From NCBI GenBank assembly GCA_025356665.1, contig JANXRV010000116.1, positions 14,740 to 78,739 on the forward strand: a DNA stretch of 64,000 bases, read 5' to 3'. Under the pieces are notes generated by a model, which saw nothing but the letters and a program-made list of their open reading frames with translations, was not told the DNA's origin and made no database searches. The position numbers and the translations under genes were made by a program. Source of the DNA: CAITSH01 sp025356665. GTDB lineage: Bacteria; Pseudomonadota; Gammaproteobacteria; Burkholderiales; SG8-39. Position 1 is the stretch's first letter, and every line of letters begins with the position of its first letter. Positions 9,129-17,679 of the stretch are shown piece after piece.

Positions 9129-9160
9129 CGGAAACCGGCCACAGAAGCCCGTTTCCAGCC
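9129..9160. repeat. Dispersed gene-end hairpin, copy 1
   Basis: CGGAAACCGGC (9129-9139) faces GCCCGTTTCCAGCC (9147-9160), giving a stem with one mismatch 17 bp after the pdxA stop. It belongs to a family built on GGCTGGAAACGCC and its complement found at five more places here. It may act as a terminator or as an mRNA 3'-end stabiliser. Confidence 0.55.
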
Positions 9161-9258
9161 ATTAGCCCTTGCGCTCCGAGCGGGAAGCGGCATCCGCAGG
9201 GGCAGTCCCGTCAGGCACGGTATCGGGCACAAAACAGCTAGCCGCAGCGGCGCTGCAG

Positions 9259-9264
9259 TAAAAT
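9259..9264 (+). promoter_or_regulatory. Candidate -10 box of the decarboxylase-like gene
   Basis: TAAAAT sits in the local context GCAGTAAAATACGCC, very like GCAGTAGAATGTCGCC before the Ldh-type gene at 14289. No convincing -35 element is seen 16-18 bp upstream. Confidence 0.3.
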
Positions 9265-9360
9265 ACGCCCTCGCTATTCTGGCAACAGCCCCTGCGTTCA
9301 TCCAGGGCACGCGCTGCCGCCCGCCCCGCCCACCCTTCCGACTGACAGGAACTTTGCGCC

Positions 9361-10320
9361 ATGCCAAACCCGAACAAGCCGCTCATCATCGCCCTCGAAG
9401 AACACTACTTTGACGCCGAGATCGCCTCGCATTTTGTCGGCCGCGATGTGCCACCGCCCATTCGCAAGCGTCTTGATGACCTGGGTGAGCTGCGCATCAA
9501 GGAGATGGACGAGGCCGGCATCACCATGCAGGTGCTGTCGCAAGGTGCGCCGGCGCTGCAGCGCGTGGATGCCGCAACCGCCGTGCCGCTGGCGGTGCGC
9601 GCCAACGACCGGCTGAAGGCCACCATTGATGCGCACCCCGACCGTTTTGCCGGGTTCGCCGTGCTGCCCACCGCCGACCCGCAGGCCGCCGCCAATGAAC
9701 TGGAGCGTTGCGTCACCAAACTCGGCTTCAAGGGCGCGATGATCCACGGCCTCACCAACGGTGTGTTTTTCGACGACAAGCGTTTCTGGCCGATTTGCGA
9801 ACGCGCGCAGGCGCTGGATGTGCCCCTATACCTGCATCCGGCGATGCCGCACCCGGCGGTGATCGAGGCCTACTACAAGGACTATGCCAAAGATTTTCCG
9901 ACCATCCTTAACGCCGGCTGGGGCTTTACCGTCGAGACCGCGACGCAGGGCCTGCGCATGGTGCTCTCCGGTGTGTTCGATGCCTACCCACGCCTGAAAA
10001 TAATTCTCGGCCACCTCGGCGAGGGCCTGCCCTTTTCGCTCTGGCGCATCGATGACTCACTGTCCCGCCCGGGCAACAAACAGGTGCATTTTCGCGAAAC
10101 CTTCCGCGAGCACTTCTGGGTCACCACCAGCGGCAATTTTTCCACGCCGGCACTGCTGTGCACGATGATGGAAATGGGCGCCGACCGCATCATGTTCTCG
10201 GTCGACTGGCCCTTCGCCGAAAACACGCCCGGCACGAAGTGGCTGAACGAGTTGCAGATCAGCACCGAAGACAAGGTCAAGATGCAAAGCGGCAACGCGA
10301 AGCGGCTGCTGAAGATGTAG
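9361..10320 (+). CDS. Gamma-resorcylate decarboxylase-like amidohydrolase
   Basis: A 319-residue ACMSD-type amidohydrolase that closely follows the layout of gamma-resorcylate and 2,3-dihydroxybenzoate decarboxylases, which remove CO2 from hydroxylated benzoates non-oxidatively. The metal ligands of that group are all recognisable: Glu13 in ALEEHY, His159 in LYLHP, His218 in ILGHLGEGLP and Asp282 in FSVDWPF. The motif TSGNFSTPALL is also typical. No signal peptide is present, so it is cytoplasmic. The first residues are polar and the start is a plain ATG after the -10 candidate at 9259. Within this block it could decarboxylate a hydroxy-aromatic or heteroaromatic acid; the exact substrate is inference. 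Confidence 0.85.
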   Translation: MPNPNKPLIIALEEHYFDAEIASHFVGRDVPPPIRKRLDDLGELRIKEMDEAGITMQVLSQGAPALQRVDAATAVPLAVRANDRLKATIDAHPDRFAGFAVLPTADPQAAANELERCVTKLGFKGAMIHGLTNGVFFDDKRFWPICERAQALDVPLYLHPAMPHPAVIEAYYKDYAKDFPTILNAGWGFTVETATQGLRMVLSGVFDAYPRLKIILGHLGEGLPFSLWRIDDSLSRPGNKQVHFRETFREHFWVTTSGNFSTPALLCTMMEMGADRIMFSVDWPFAENTPGTKWLNELQISTEDKVKMQSGNAKRLLKM

Positions 10321-10392
10321 CAGGAGGGCTCCCCGAAATACGCGCTGCCCAAACCATGCAGCGCAACGCAAGGAACGAATAATGCCGCGGGA

Positions 10393-10490
10393 CCCCCTCC
10401 CCCTTGACGGGGGAGGGCGGGGGAGAGGGTGAAAGTTCGCAAGTACGACCAACCCCCTCTGCCTGTCCCTCCCCCGCCGACGGGGAGGGA
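10393..10490. repeat. C/G-rich extragenic repeat, copy A
   Basis: The 39 bases at 10395-10433, starting CCCTCCCCCTTGACGGGGGA, recur exactly in inverted orientation at 19545-19583. A second, looser arm of CCCTCCCCCGCCGACGGGGAGGG type closes the unit near 10490. The repeat fills most of the 223-bp gap before the molybdopterin subunit gene. Confidence 0.75.
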
Positions 10491-10544
10491 AGCTGCTAAG
10501 AATTTTTTCGCGAAACATGTAAAAAAAACAGGCATCACCCCTTT

Positions 10545-12920
10545 ATGACCATCCCCGAATCCATAGGCTCTACCCACGACATCGTCGGCAAGCCCCTGCC
10601 ACGCACCGAGGACTTGCGTCTGCTCACCGGCGCCGGCCGCTTCAGCGACGACTTCAACGCGCCGGGGCAGGCCTATGCCGCGATGGTGCGCTCGCCCTTG
10701 CCACATGCGCGCATCCTCGCCATAGACACCGGCGCCGCCCTCGCCATGCCCGGTGTGCTGGCCGTCTATACCGGGCGCGACTGCCGCGCCGATGGTCTGG
10801 GACCCATTCCGCACAGCCCGCTGCCCTCCACGCGCCACGACATCAAACTGGGCGCCCCCGGTGGCGGCACGGTGTTCGAAGGGCCGCATTGGCTGCTGCC
10901 CCTGGACAAGGCGCGCCATGTCGGCGAAGCGGTGGCGATGGTGGTGGCGCGCAGCAAGGGCGAGGCCGCCGATGCCGCCGAAGCGGTGCAGGTCGACTAC
11001 GAGGAATTACCTTGGGTGACCCATTCGGAGCAGGCGCTGCAGGCGGGCGCAAAGGCCGGCGTGCCCGCGGTATGGGACGAAGTGCCCGACAACGTGTTGA
11101 TCGAATCGTGGTTCGGTGACCGCGCGGCCACCGACCGCGCCTTTGCCGCCGCCGACCACGTGGTCAAGATGGACTTCCATGTCGGCCGCGTCACTGCCGT
11201 CACGATGGAGCCGCGCGCGGCGCTGGCGCAATACGACGCGACCAGCGGCCACTACACCCTGCACGCGGGCAGCGGCGGCGCGGTGCGGCAGCGCCGCGAA
11301 CTGGCCACGGTGCTGGGCCTGGATCCGGAAAAATTACGCGTGCTTTCGCTCGATGTCGGCGGCAACTTCGGCGCACGCAACCGCGTCTATGTCGAATTCG
11401 GCCTGGTGCTGTGGGCCGCAGGCAAGCTCGGCTGCCCGGTCAAGTACACCGCGACGCGATCCGAAGCTTTTCTGTCCGACTATCAGGGCCGCGACCTGGT
11501 GATGCACACCGAACTGGCGCTCAGCAAGGACGGCCACTTCCTCGCACTGCGCTCATCCAACCTGTCCAACGTCGGTGCCCGTTGCGCCTCGCTGTCGCCG
11601 CTATCAAAGGGTTCGGGCCTTATCACCGGCTCTTACGACATTCCGTTCGCATCGCTGCAAAGCCGCGCGGTCTTCACCAACACCGCCCCGACCACGCCCT
11701 ACCGCAGCTCGGGCCGGCCCGAGGTAAATTTCGCCATCGAGCGCCTGATCGACACGGCGGCAAGGCAATTGGGTATCGACCGCATCGAATTGCGTCGCAG
11801 GAATCTTGTGCGCCCCGAAGCCATGCCTTATCGCAACGCCATCGGCATGGTCTATGACAGCGGCGAGTACGAGGCCAACATGGACCTCGCCATGCGCATC
11901 GCGCAGTGGGACGACTTTGCCGCGCGCCGCCGGGAGGCCGCAGCGCGCGGCCGGCTGCTCGGTTTGGGGCTCGCGCACTACGTCGAGTCCTCGATTGGCG
12001 CGCCACAAGAGCGCGCCGAGATCAGCATTGCCGCCAACGGGCGCGTGCGCGTGGTCATCGGCACCCAGCCAAGCGGCCAGGGCCATGAGACCAGTTTCGC
12101 GCAGGTTGTCGCCACGCTGCTGGCGGTGCCCCTCGCCGCCATAGACGTCGTCATGGGCGACACCGCCCAGGTCAGTATCGGCGGCGGCTCGCACTCGGGC
12201 CGCTCCATGCGCCACGCCGCGACGGTGTTCAATATCGCCTCGAAACAACTGATCGAGAACGGCAAAAAGCTCGCCGCGTTCCTGCTCGAAACCGCAGCCG
12301 AGAAAGTGCGCTTCCAGGACGGTCGCTTCAGCGCGCCCGGCTGCGCACAGTCGTTTGATTTTCTTGAACTCGCGCAGCGCGCCGAAGACGCCTTCGTGCC
12401 CAAAGAGGCCAAGGCCGGGCTGGCCGTCGTGAGCGACAACGAAATGCACGACCCGGTGTTTCCCAACGGCTGCGCCATTTGTGAATGCGAAATCGATCCG
12501 GATACCGGCGTGGTCACCATCACGCGCTATGCTGCGGTCGATGATGTCGGCCGTTGCATCAACCCGCTGATTGTGCACGGCCAGACCCACGGCGGCATCG
12601 CCCAGGGCGTGGGACAGGTGTTGTCGGAACTTTGCACCATAGACCCCGAGTCCGGGCAAACCCTGACCGGCTCGTTGATGGACTACGGCCTGCCGCGCGC
12701 CGACACGCTACCCTCGTTTCGCACCGAGATCGTCGAAGTGCTGTCACCGACCAATCCCTTCGGCATCAAGGCCGGTGGCGAGGGTGGAACCACGCCGGCG
12801 CCGGCGGCGGTCATCAACGCCATCGTCGACGCATTGCGCGACTACGATGTGCACGAACTTCCCACCCCGGCCACGCCGCAGCTGATATGGCGCATCATCC
12901 ACGGCAAGAGGGCAAAATAA
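10545..12920 (+). CDS. Xanthine dehydrogenase-family molybdopterin-binding subunit
   Basis: A 791-residue large subunit of the molybdenum hydroxylase family (xanthine dehydrogenase, CO dehydrogenase, nicotinate and isoquinoline hydroxylases). The N-terminal a/b-hammerhead domain starts at GKPLPRTEDLRLLTGAGRF. Molybdopterin-binding regions follow, including PYRSSGRPEVNFAIERLID and QPSGQGHETSFAQV. The active-site Glu lies in the C-terminal motif GGEGGTTPAPAAVINAI, so the catalytic centre looks intact. These enzymes hydroxylate carbons next to ring nitrogens or aldehydes. They normally need a [2Fe-2S] subunit and usually an FAD subunit, neither of which is encoded nearby. Given the NicC-like monooxygenase downstream, hydroxylation of a pyridine-type acid is an attractive but unproven role. 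Confidence 0.92.
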   Translation: MTIPESIGSTHDIVGKPLPRTEDLRLLTGAGRFSDDFNAPGQAYAAMVRSPLPHARILAIDTGAALAMPGVLAVYTGRDCRADGLGPIPHSPLPSTRHDIKLGAPGGGTVFEGPHWLLPLDKARHVGEAVAMVVARSKGEAADAAEAVQVDYEELPWVTHSEQALQAGAKAGVPAVWDEVPDNVLIESWFGDRAATDRAFAAADHVVKMDFHVGRVTAVTMEPRAALAQYDATSGHYTLHAGSGGAVRQRRELATVLGLDPEKLRVLSLDVGGNFGARNRVYVEFGLVLWAAGKLGCPVKYTATRSEAFLSDYQGRDLVMHTELALSKDGHFLALRSSNLSNVGARCASLSPLSKGSGLITGSYDIPFASLQSRAVFTNTAPTTPYRSSGRPEVNFAIERLIDTAARQLGIDRIELRRRNLVRPEAMPYRNAIGMVYDSGEYEANMDLAMRIAQWDDFAARRREAAARGRLLGLGLAHYVESSIGAPQERAEISIAANGRVRVVIGTQPSGQGHETSFAQVVATLLAVPLAAIDVVMGDTAQVSIGGGSHSGRSMRHAATVFNIASKQLIENGKKLAAFLLETAAEKVRFQDGRFSAPGCAQSFDFLELAQRAEDAFVPKEAKAGLAVVSDNEMHDPVFPNGCAICECEIDPDTGVVTITRYAAVDDVGRCINPLIVHGQTHGGIAQGVGQVLSELCTIDPESGQTLTGSLMDYGLPRADTLPSFRTEIVEVLSPTNPFGIKAGGEGGTTPAPAAVINAIVDALRDYDVHELPTPATPQLIWRIIHGKRAK

Positions 12921-12943
12921 ACCGCGCGCTACGAAGTCACGAC

Positions 12944-12989
12944 GCAACACCTCAACATCGAAACACCGCAACACCGGAACACCGAAATA
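12944..12989. repeat. Short tandem repeat upstream of Bug receptor 2
   Basis: Degenerate repeats of about 8 nt, of the form AACACCG or AACATCG, run up to the ribosome site AAGGAG of the next gene. No ORF uses them. Confidence 0.6.
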
Positions 12990-13003
12990 CAAGGAGCAGA
13001 AAC

Positions 13004-13999
13004 ATGCGCGCAGTTCACATGACCCGCAGGAATATCGCACACGGTGTCATCGCCACATTGCTGCTCACCGCGCTACCCGTGGGCGCGCAAAACGCCGCGA
13101 GCGGCTATCCCAAGGGGCCGGTGCGGGTGATCCTGCCCTTTCCCGCCGGTGGCGGTGTTGATGCGGCCGGCCGCATCCTGGCGCAAAAGCTGTCCGAGAG
13201 CCTGGGCAAGTCTTTTGTCATTGAAAACCGTGGCGGTGCCAACGGCAACATCGGCACGGAACTGGCGGCCAAGGCCGGCAACGACGGCCTGACCCTGCTC
13301 TTTACCGGTGCCGGCTTTGTCACCAACCCCAGTCTCTACAAGACCGTGCCCTATGATCCGGTCAAGGACTTTGAGCCGGTCAGCCTGATGGCGCTGGGCC
13401 CCAACGTGCTGGTGGTGCACCCGTCGCTGCCGGCGCATTCGGTGGCCGAGTTGAGCGCACTGGCCAAGGCGCAGCCGGGCCGGATCGGCTTTGCCGGCGC
13501 CGGCAATGCCAGCACGCCGCACCTTGCCGGCGAATTATTCAACACCATGGCCGGTGTGCAGATGATCCATATCCCCTACCGCGGTTCGGGCCCGGCGATG
13601 ATAGGCCTGCTCGCAGGCGATGTGCCGGTGATGTTCCTGCCGGCCATCAACGCCTTCCAACACATCAGCTCCGGGCGACTGCGGGTGCTCGCCGTCACCA
13701 GCCGCGAGCGCCTGGCGGCGCTCCCGGACGTACCGACCCTCTCCGCGGCCGGACTGGCCGGCTATGAATCAAGCCAGTGGTACGGCCTGCTCGCGCCCGC
13801 CGGCACCAAAACCGAAATCCTTGCGCTGCTCAACAGCCACGTGGCGAAAATCATGCAAGGCGATGAAATGAAACTGCGTATGAAAAACGACGGCCTTGTC
13901 CCCATCGGCGGCAGCCGTGAACAATTCGCCGCCCATATCAGGACGGAAATCGACAAGTGGGCCAAGGTCATCCGCGCCTCGGGCGCCACCGTGGACTAA
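13004..13999 (+). CDS. Bug/TctC-type tripartite tricarboxylate receptor 2
   Basis: A 331-residue periplasmic receptor. The signal peptide (about 28 residues, ending GAQ) is followed by GYPKGPVRVILPFPAGGGVDAAGRILAQKL, the usual Bug opening. FVIENRGGANGNIG, VPYDPVKDFEPVSL and HIPYRGSGPAMIGLLAGDVP are further family landmarks. ATG 13004 follows AAGGAG at 12991-12996. It lies 83 bp after the molybdopterin subunit and may deliver that enzyme's substrate. Its last four codons (T-V-D-stop) are the first unit of a 12-nt tandem repeat. Confidence 0.92.
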   Translation: MRAVHMTRRNIAHGVIATLLLTALPVGAQNAASGYPKGPVRVILPFPAGGGVDAAGRILAQKLSESLGKSFVIENRGGANGNIGTELAAKAGNDGLTLLFTGAGFVTNPSLYKTVPYDPVKDFEPVSLMALGPNVLVVHPSLPAHSVAELSALAKAQPGRIGFAGAGNASTPHLAGELFNTMAGVQMIHIPYRGSGPAMIGLLAGDVPVMFLPAINAFQHISSGRLRVLAVTSRERLAALPDVPTLSAAGLAGYESSQWYGLLAPAGTKTEILALLNSHVAKIMQGDEMKLRMKNDGLVPIGGSREQFAAHIRTEIDKWAKVIRASGATVD

Positions 14000-14035
14000 A
14001 CGGTGGACTAAACGTCGGACCAAGCGGCGGACTAA
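13988..14035 (+). repeat. Four-unit 12-nt tandem repeat at a gene end
   Basis: Units begin at 13988, 14000, 14012 and 14024, each a variant of ACGGTGGACTAA. The first unit is the last three codons plus stop of the receptor gene, so the repeat keeps reading frame and places three TAA stops in a row (units 1, 2 and 4). It is most simply a slippage expansion of the gene's 3' end. Confidence 0.8.
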
Positions 14036-14038
14036 AAC

Positions 14039-14146
14039 ATGACAAGCGCGCTGATCGCGGCACGCAAAAAACCCGACACCCTGATCATAGACCGCACCAA
14101 TGCGCCGCGCCTGCTGGCGATAGAAGGCAAGACCACCGCCAGATGA
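14039..14146 (+). other. Possible 35-residue ORF of unknown origin
   Basis: An ATG at 14039, in the same frame as the upstream receptor gene but separated from it by repeat-borne stops, opens a 35-codon ORF reading MTSALIAARKKPD and ending at TGA 14146. No ribosome site is visible. It could be a gene-start remnant or chance. The rest of the 326-bp gap to the next gene holds half a dispersed hairpin and a -10 candidate. Confidence 0.2.
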
Positions 14147-14182
14147 AACACCAATGAAGGTGACAATTTCATCACCTTAATC

Positions 14183-14196
14183 GGCTGAAAACGCCC
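14183..14196. repeat. Dispersed gene-end hairpin, half copy
   Basis: GGCTGAAAACGCCC is identical to the left arm of the copy at 30378-30391. The matching right arm is missing, so this looks like a decayed member of the family. Confidence 0.4.
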
Positions 14197-14288
14197 TTCT
14201 GAATACGGTTTCGCGAAAGTAATTCAGCACTTTTAAACACTCCGGCCAGCGCGGCACGGGCACGGTCATTGCACCGGGGCGGCTGCAG

Positions 14289-14294
14289 TAGAAT
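14289..14294 (+). promoter_or_regulatory. Candidate -10 box deciding the Ldh-type gene start
   Basis: TAGAAT in the context GCAGTAGAATGTCGCC matches the -10 pattern at 9259. Transcription from it would start near 14301, after the ATG at 14293, which argues that translation begins at the ATG at 14326. No clear -35 box is seen. Confidence 0.35.
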
Positions 14295-14325
14295 GTCGCC
14301 TCCTCCGACTACGTACCCACCCCCG

Positions 14326-15396
14326 ATGGCCGACCCGAACCAGCGCTTTAGCCGCGAGCGCCTCGAATCTTTTATCGCCGCCGCGTTGACCGGCGTCGGC
14401 CTGCCCAAGGGAGATGCCGCGACCTGCGCCGAACTAATGACGCGGGCCGACCTTAACGGCGCCGACGGCCACGGTATTTTCCGCCTGCCGCAATACGTGC
14501 GCCGCATCAAGGCCGGCGCGGTGAACGTCGCACCCAGGGTACGCATCGAACGTCAAATGGCCGGCATGGCGCTAGTCGACGGTGACAACGGCATGGGCCA
14601 TGTGGTGATGAAGTTCGCGGCAGAAACGGCCATCGCCAAAGCCAAAACAGCGGGCATCGCCTGGGTAGGCGTACACCACAGCAACCACGCCGGGCCGGCC
14701 TCGCTGTACGCGGCCATGCCGCTCGTGCACGACATGATCGGCCTGTATCTGGCGGTAGGCAATGCCAACCACATGGCGCCCTGGGGCGGCATCGACATGC
14801 TGCTCTCAACCAATCCCATCGCGGTTGCGGTGCCCGGACTCGAGGAAGGCCCGATCGTGCTCGACATGGCCACCACCGTCGCCGCCTACGGCAAGGTCAA
14901 GACTAAGGCGCAACGCGGCGAAATGATGCCCGAGGGCTGGATGATAGACCGTCAGGGCAAGCCGCTGACCGATCCGAAAAAAGCTGAGGATGGCATGCTC
15001 CTGCCCCTGGGCGGACATGAGGGCGGCTACAAGGGCTACGGCCTGTCGCTGGTGTTCGGCCTGCTGGCCGGCACGCTCAATGGCGCCGCACTGGGCAGCC
15101 GCACTGTGGACTTCAACAACGACGATACCTCGGTTACCGACACCGGCCACACCATCGTGGCAATCTCACTCGAGGCCTTTGGCGAGATCAGCGCGATCAA
15201 ACGCGACGTCGACCGCGTCGTGCGCGAACTGCGCGCCTCGCGCCGGCTGCCCGGCGTAGACCGCGTCTGGCTGCCGGGCGAACAAAGCCAGGCCAAGCTG
15301 GCCGAGCGCAAACGCGACGGTGTGCCCTTGCCCGCGGCCCTGCTGTCGGCATTGAACAAACTTGCCGCGGAACTGGACATCCAGGCCCTCGCCTGA
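14326..15396 (+). CDS. Ldh-family malate/L-lactate-type dehydrogenase
   Basis: A 356-residue NAD(P)-dependent oxidoreductase of the Ldh2/MdhG/YlbC/DpkA family, which is unrelated to the Rossmann-fold malate dehydrogenases. Diagnostic segments are ADLNGADGHGIFRLPQYVRR near the N-terminus, GVHHSNHAGPASLYA with the catalytic His, STNPIAVAVPG and GGHEGGYKGYGLSLVFGLLAG. Family members oxidise 2-hydroxyacids such as sulfolactate or ureidoglycolate, or reduce cyclic imines. The start at 14326 was preferred over 14269 and 14293 because the probable -10 box overlaps those codons. It lies between two Bug receptor genes, so it probably oxidises a hydroxyacid formed or imported by this cluster. Confidence 0.88.
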   Translation: MADPNQRFSRERLESFIAAALTGVGLPKGDAATCAELMTRADLNGADGHGIFRLPQYVRRIKAGAVNVAPRVRIERQMAGMALVDGDNGMGHVVMKFAAETAIAKAKTAGIAWVGVHHSNHAGPASLYAAMPLVHDMIGLYLAVGNANHMAPWGGIDMLLSTNPIAVAVPGLEEGPIVLDMATTVAAYGKVKTKAQRGEMMPEGWMIDRQGKPLTDPKKAEDGMLLPLGGHEGGYKGYGLSLVFGLLAGTLNGAALGSRTVDFNNDDTSVTDTGHTIVAISLEAFGEISAIKRDVDRVVRELRASRRLPGVDRVWLPGEQSQAKLAERKRDGVPLPAALLSALNKLAAELDIQALA

Positions 15397-15448
15397 GCGC
15401 GCTCATCGCAACCTTGGCGGCAAGCCGCGCAGACTGCGTCGTCATGTA

Positions 15449-15503
15449 GGCTCATTCGGGCTCATTTGGGCACAATAACAACCGACAAACAACCGACAAC
15501 GGC
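15449..15503. repeat. Short tandem repeats upstream of Bug receptor 3
   Basis: GGCTCATTCG and GGCTCATTTG are adjacent 10-nt units (15449-15468), followed by two ACAACCGACA-like units. They lie 40-90 bp before a start codon with a strong AAGGAGG site. Confidence 0.6.
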
Positions 15504-15541
15504 TGACAGCGGTGCCACCAGTGTCACAAGGAGGAAAAAAC

Positions 15542-16516
15542 ATGAGCACAAAAAACCTGATGCGCGCGCTGGCCGGCTGTCTTGCCGCCGCGCTGATGTC
15601 TTTGGCACACGCACAGCCGGCCTGGCCGAGCAAGCCGATCCGGCTGGTCGTCGGTTACGCCCCGGGCGGCGTGGCCGATATCACCGCACGCATGATTGCG
15701 CAAAAGCTCTCGGTTTCGCTGGGCCAGCAGGTGATCATCGAAAACAAACCCAGCGCCGGGCTGATCGTCGCATCCGAGATGGTGGCCAAGGCCGACCCCG
15801 ATGGCTACACGCTGCTGCACCTCAATTACGGCAACGCCGTCAGCGCCGCCCTGTACCGCACACTGCCCTTTGACACGGTGCGCGATTTCGCGCCGATTTC
15901 GGCGATGGGATTTTTTGACGTCGTGGTGCTCGCCAACAAGGGTTCGGGTATTGCAAGCATCAAGGACATCATCGCCATGGCCAAGGCGAGCCCGGACAAA
16001 CTCAACATCGGCACCGTCAGCATAGGCAGCGGCCAGTACATGGCGGCCTCGCTGTTCAAGGCCATGACCGGCCTCAATCTGACCATCGTACCCTTCAAGA
16101 GCACGCCGGCGTTGGTCACCGCGCTAAAGAGCAACGACATCCAGGTGGCGTTCGAAATCGGCGCGCCGGTGCTGTCGCTGGTGCGCAACGGCGACCTCAA
16201 GGCCATCGCCATCAGTTCGGCCAAACGCTTCCCCGCCCTGCCCGATGTGCCGACCATCGCCGAGAGCGGCGTCACCGGCTACCAGGTCACCGCCTGGAAC
16301 GGCATTGCCGCCCCGGCGAAAACCCCGCGTGCCATCGTCGAGCGCCTGAACCGTGAAGTCAACGCGGCACTGGCGCAAGCGGACATCCGCCAGCGTTTCC
16401 AGGAATTTGGCATAGACGCGCGCGGCGGCTCGCCCGAGGAATTGCGCGACCTGCTGGCGGGTGAAATTGTAAAATGGAAAGATCTCGTCGAAGCAACGAA
16501 AATGGAGAAGCAATAA
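15542..16516 (+). CDS. Bug/TctC-type tripartite tricarboxylate receptor 3
   Basis: A 324-residue periplasmic receptor with a signal peptide ending at AHA (about residue 24), then WPSKPIRLVVGYAPGGVADITARMIAQKL. The segments VIIENKPSAGL and LPFDTVRDFAPISAMGF follow the family plan; the usual HIPYKG block is replaced by IVPFKSTPALVTALKSNDIQ. ATG 15542 follows AAGGAGG at 15529-15535. Its stop overlaps the start of the flavin monooxygenase by one base (TAATG), so receptor and monooxygenase are translationally coupled and the receptor probably imports the ring substrate of that enzyme. Confidence 0.92.
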   Translation: MSTKNLMRALAGCLAAALMSLAHAQPAWPSKPIRLVVGYAPGGVADITARMIAQKLSVSLGQQVIIENKPSAGLIVASEMVAKADPDGYTLLHLNYGNAVSAALYRTLPFDTVRDFAPISAMGFFDVVVLANKGSGIASIKDIIAMAKASPDKLNIGTVSIGSGQYMAASLFKAMTGLNLTIVPFKSTPALVTALKSNDIQVAFEIGAPVLSLVRNGDLKAIAISSAKRFPALPDVPTIAESGVTGYQVTAWNGIAAPAKTPRAIVERLNREVNAALAQADIRQRFQEFGIDARGGSPEELRDLLAGEIVKWKDLVEATKMEKQ

Positions 16517-17679
16517 TGTCGAAGAAGTTATCCGTAGCCATCGTCGGCGCCGGCATGGGCGGCCTTGCCGCCGCGGCCACACTTGGGCGCGTCGGTATCG
16601 ACGTGCAGGTCTACGAACAGGCGAGTAAATTCGGCCGCATCGGCGCCGGCATCCAGATGATGCCCAACTCGATGAAGGTGTTGCGCGGCATCGGCGTCGA
16701 GGACAGGCTGCGCAAGATCGCCTTCGCACCCTACTCGCACCTCAACCGCGACGGCGTCACCGGCGAGGTCACCGGTGAACTGCCCATGCCCGAGGATTTA
16801 TACGGCGCGCCCTACCTGTGCATGCACCGCGCCGACCTGCACGATTCGCTCGCCTCGGTGGTTCCAGCCGAACGCATGCACCTGAACAAAAAACTCACCG
16901 GCCTCAATCAGTCCGGCGCCGGCGTGACGCTGTCCTTCGCCGATGGCAGCCAGGCGCAAGCCGATGCGGTGATCGGCGCCGATGGCGTGCATTCACTGGT
17001 GCGCGACATCCTGCTCGGACCGGAGAAACCCTTCAACAAGGGCCGCGTCGCCTACCGCGCCATTTTCAAGGCCTCGCTGATGAACGGCGGCGTGATCCGC
17101 CCCTCGCGCACCAAATGGTGGGGCAGCGACCGGCACATCGTCATCTACTACACCACTGCGGCGCGCGACGAGCTCTACTTTGTCACCAGCCTGCCCGAGC
17201 CCATCGAATGGGCGACGCGCGAGTCCTGGTCGGCCAAGGGCGACGTGCTCGAGCTGCGCAAGGCCTATGCGGGCTTTCATGAGGAAGTGCGCATGGTGCT
17301 GGACGCCTGCCCGGACTGCCACAAGTGGGCCATCCTCGAGCGCGAACCACTGCCCGCCTGGAGCAAGGGCCGCGTCGCGCTGCTTGGCGACGCCTGTCAC
17401 CCGATGACGCCCTATATGGCGCAGGGCGCAGCGACCTCGATTGAGGACGCCGCGGTGTTGGCGCGTTGCCTCGCCATGGACGGCGCCAATGTCGAACTGG
17501 CGTTTGCGCGCTACGAGGCGCACCGCAAGCCGCGCACTTCGCGCATCCAGGCCATTTCCAGCGCCAACACCTGGATGAAGCAAGGCGGCAGCAAGGAGGA
17601 CACCAGCTGGCTGTATGGCTACGACGCCTGGAACACCCCGCTTCCTGATCCGACCGACCCCGTAAAGGCGGCGGCATGA
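16516..17679 (+). CDS. FAD-dependent aromatic monooxygenase, NicC-like
   Basis: A 387-residue class A flavin hydroxylase. The FAD motif VAIVGAGMGGLAAAATLG, the DG motif GADGVHSLVR and the second FAD motif LLGDACHPMTPYMAQGAATS are present. The middle and C-terminal parts resemble 6-hydroxynicotinate 3-monooxygenase (NicC) more than salicylate hydroxylase: TKWWGSDRHIVIYYTT, DELYFVTSLPE and the ending SWLYGYDAWNTPL follow NicC almost block by block, from my memory of that sequence. NicC decarboxylates and hydroxylates 6-hydroxynicotinate to 2,5-dihydroxypyridine using NADH and O2. The substrate here may be a related hydroxy-heteroaromatic or hydroxybenzoic acid. It is coupled at both ends: one base with the upstream receptor, four bases with the downstream hydrolase. 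Confidence 0.88.
   Translation: MSKKLSVAIVGAGMGGLAAAATLGRVGIDVQVYEQASKFGRIGAGIQMMPNSMKVLRGIGVEDRLRKIAFAPYSHLNRDGVTGEVTGELPMPEDLYGAPYLCMHRADLHDSLASVVPAERMHLNKKLTGLNQSGAGVTLSFADGSQAQADAVIGADGVHSLVRDILLGPEKPFNKGRVAYRAIFKASLMNGGVIRPSRTKWWGSDRHIVIYYTTAARDELYFVTSLPEPIEWATRESWSAKGDVLELRKAYAGFHEEVRMVLDACPDCHKWAILEREPLPAWSKGRVALLGDACHPMTPYMAQGAATSIEDAAVLARCLAMDGANVELAFARYEAHRKPRTSRIQAISSANTWMKQGGSKEDTSWLYGYDAWNTPLPDPTDPVKAAA

Noticed and set aside
12554..13003. Long upstream extension of Bug receptor 2
   Set aside because: It runs through the molybdopterin subunit gene in another frame and the tandem repeat; a signal peptide and AAGGAG site define the start at 13004.
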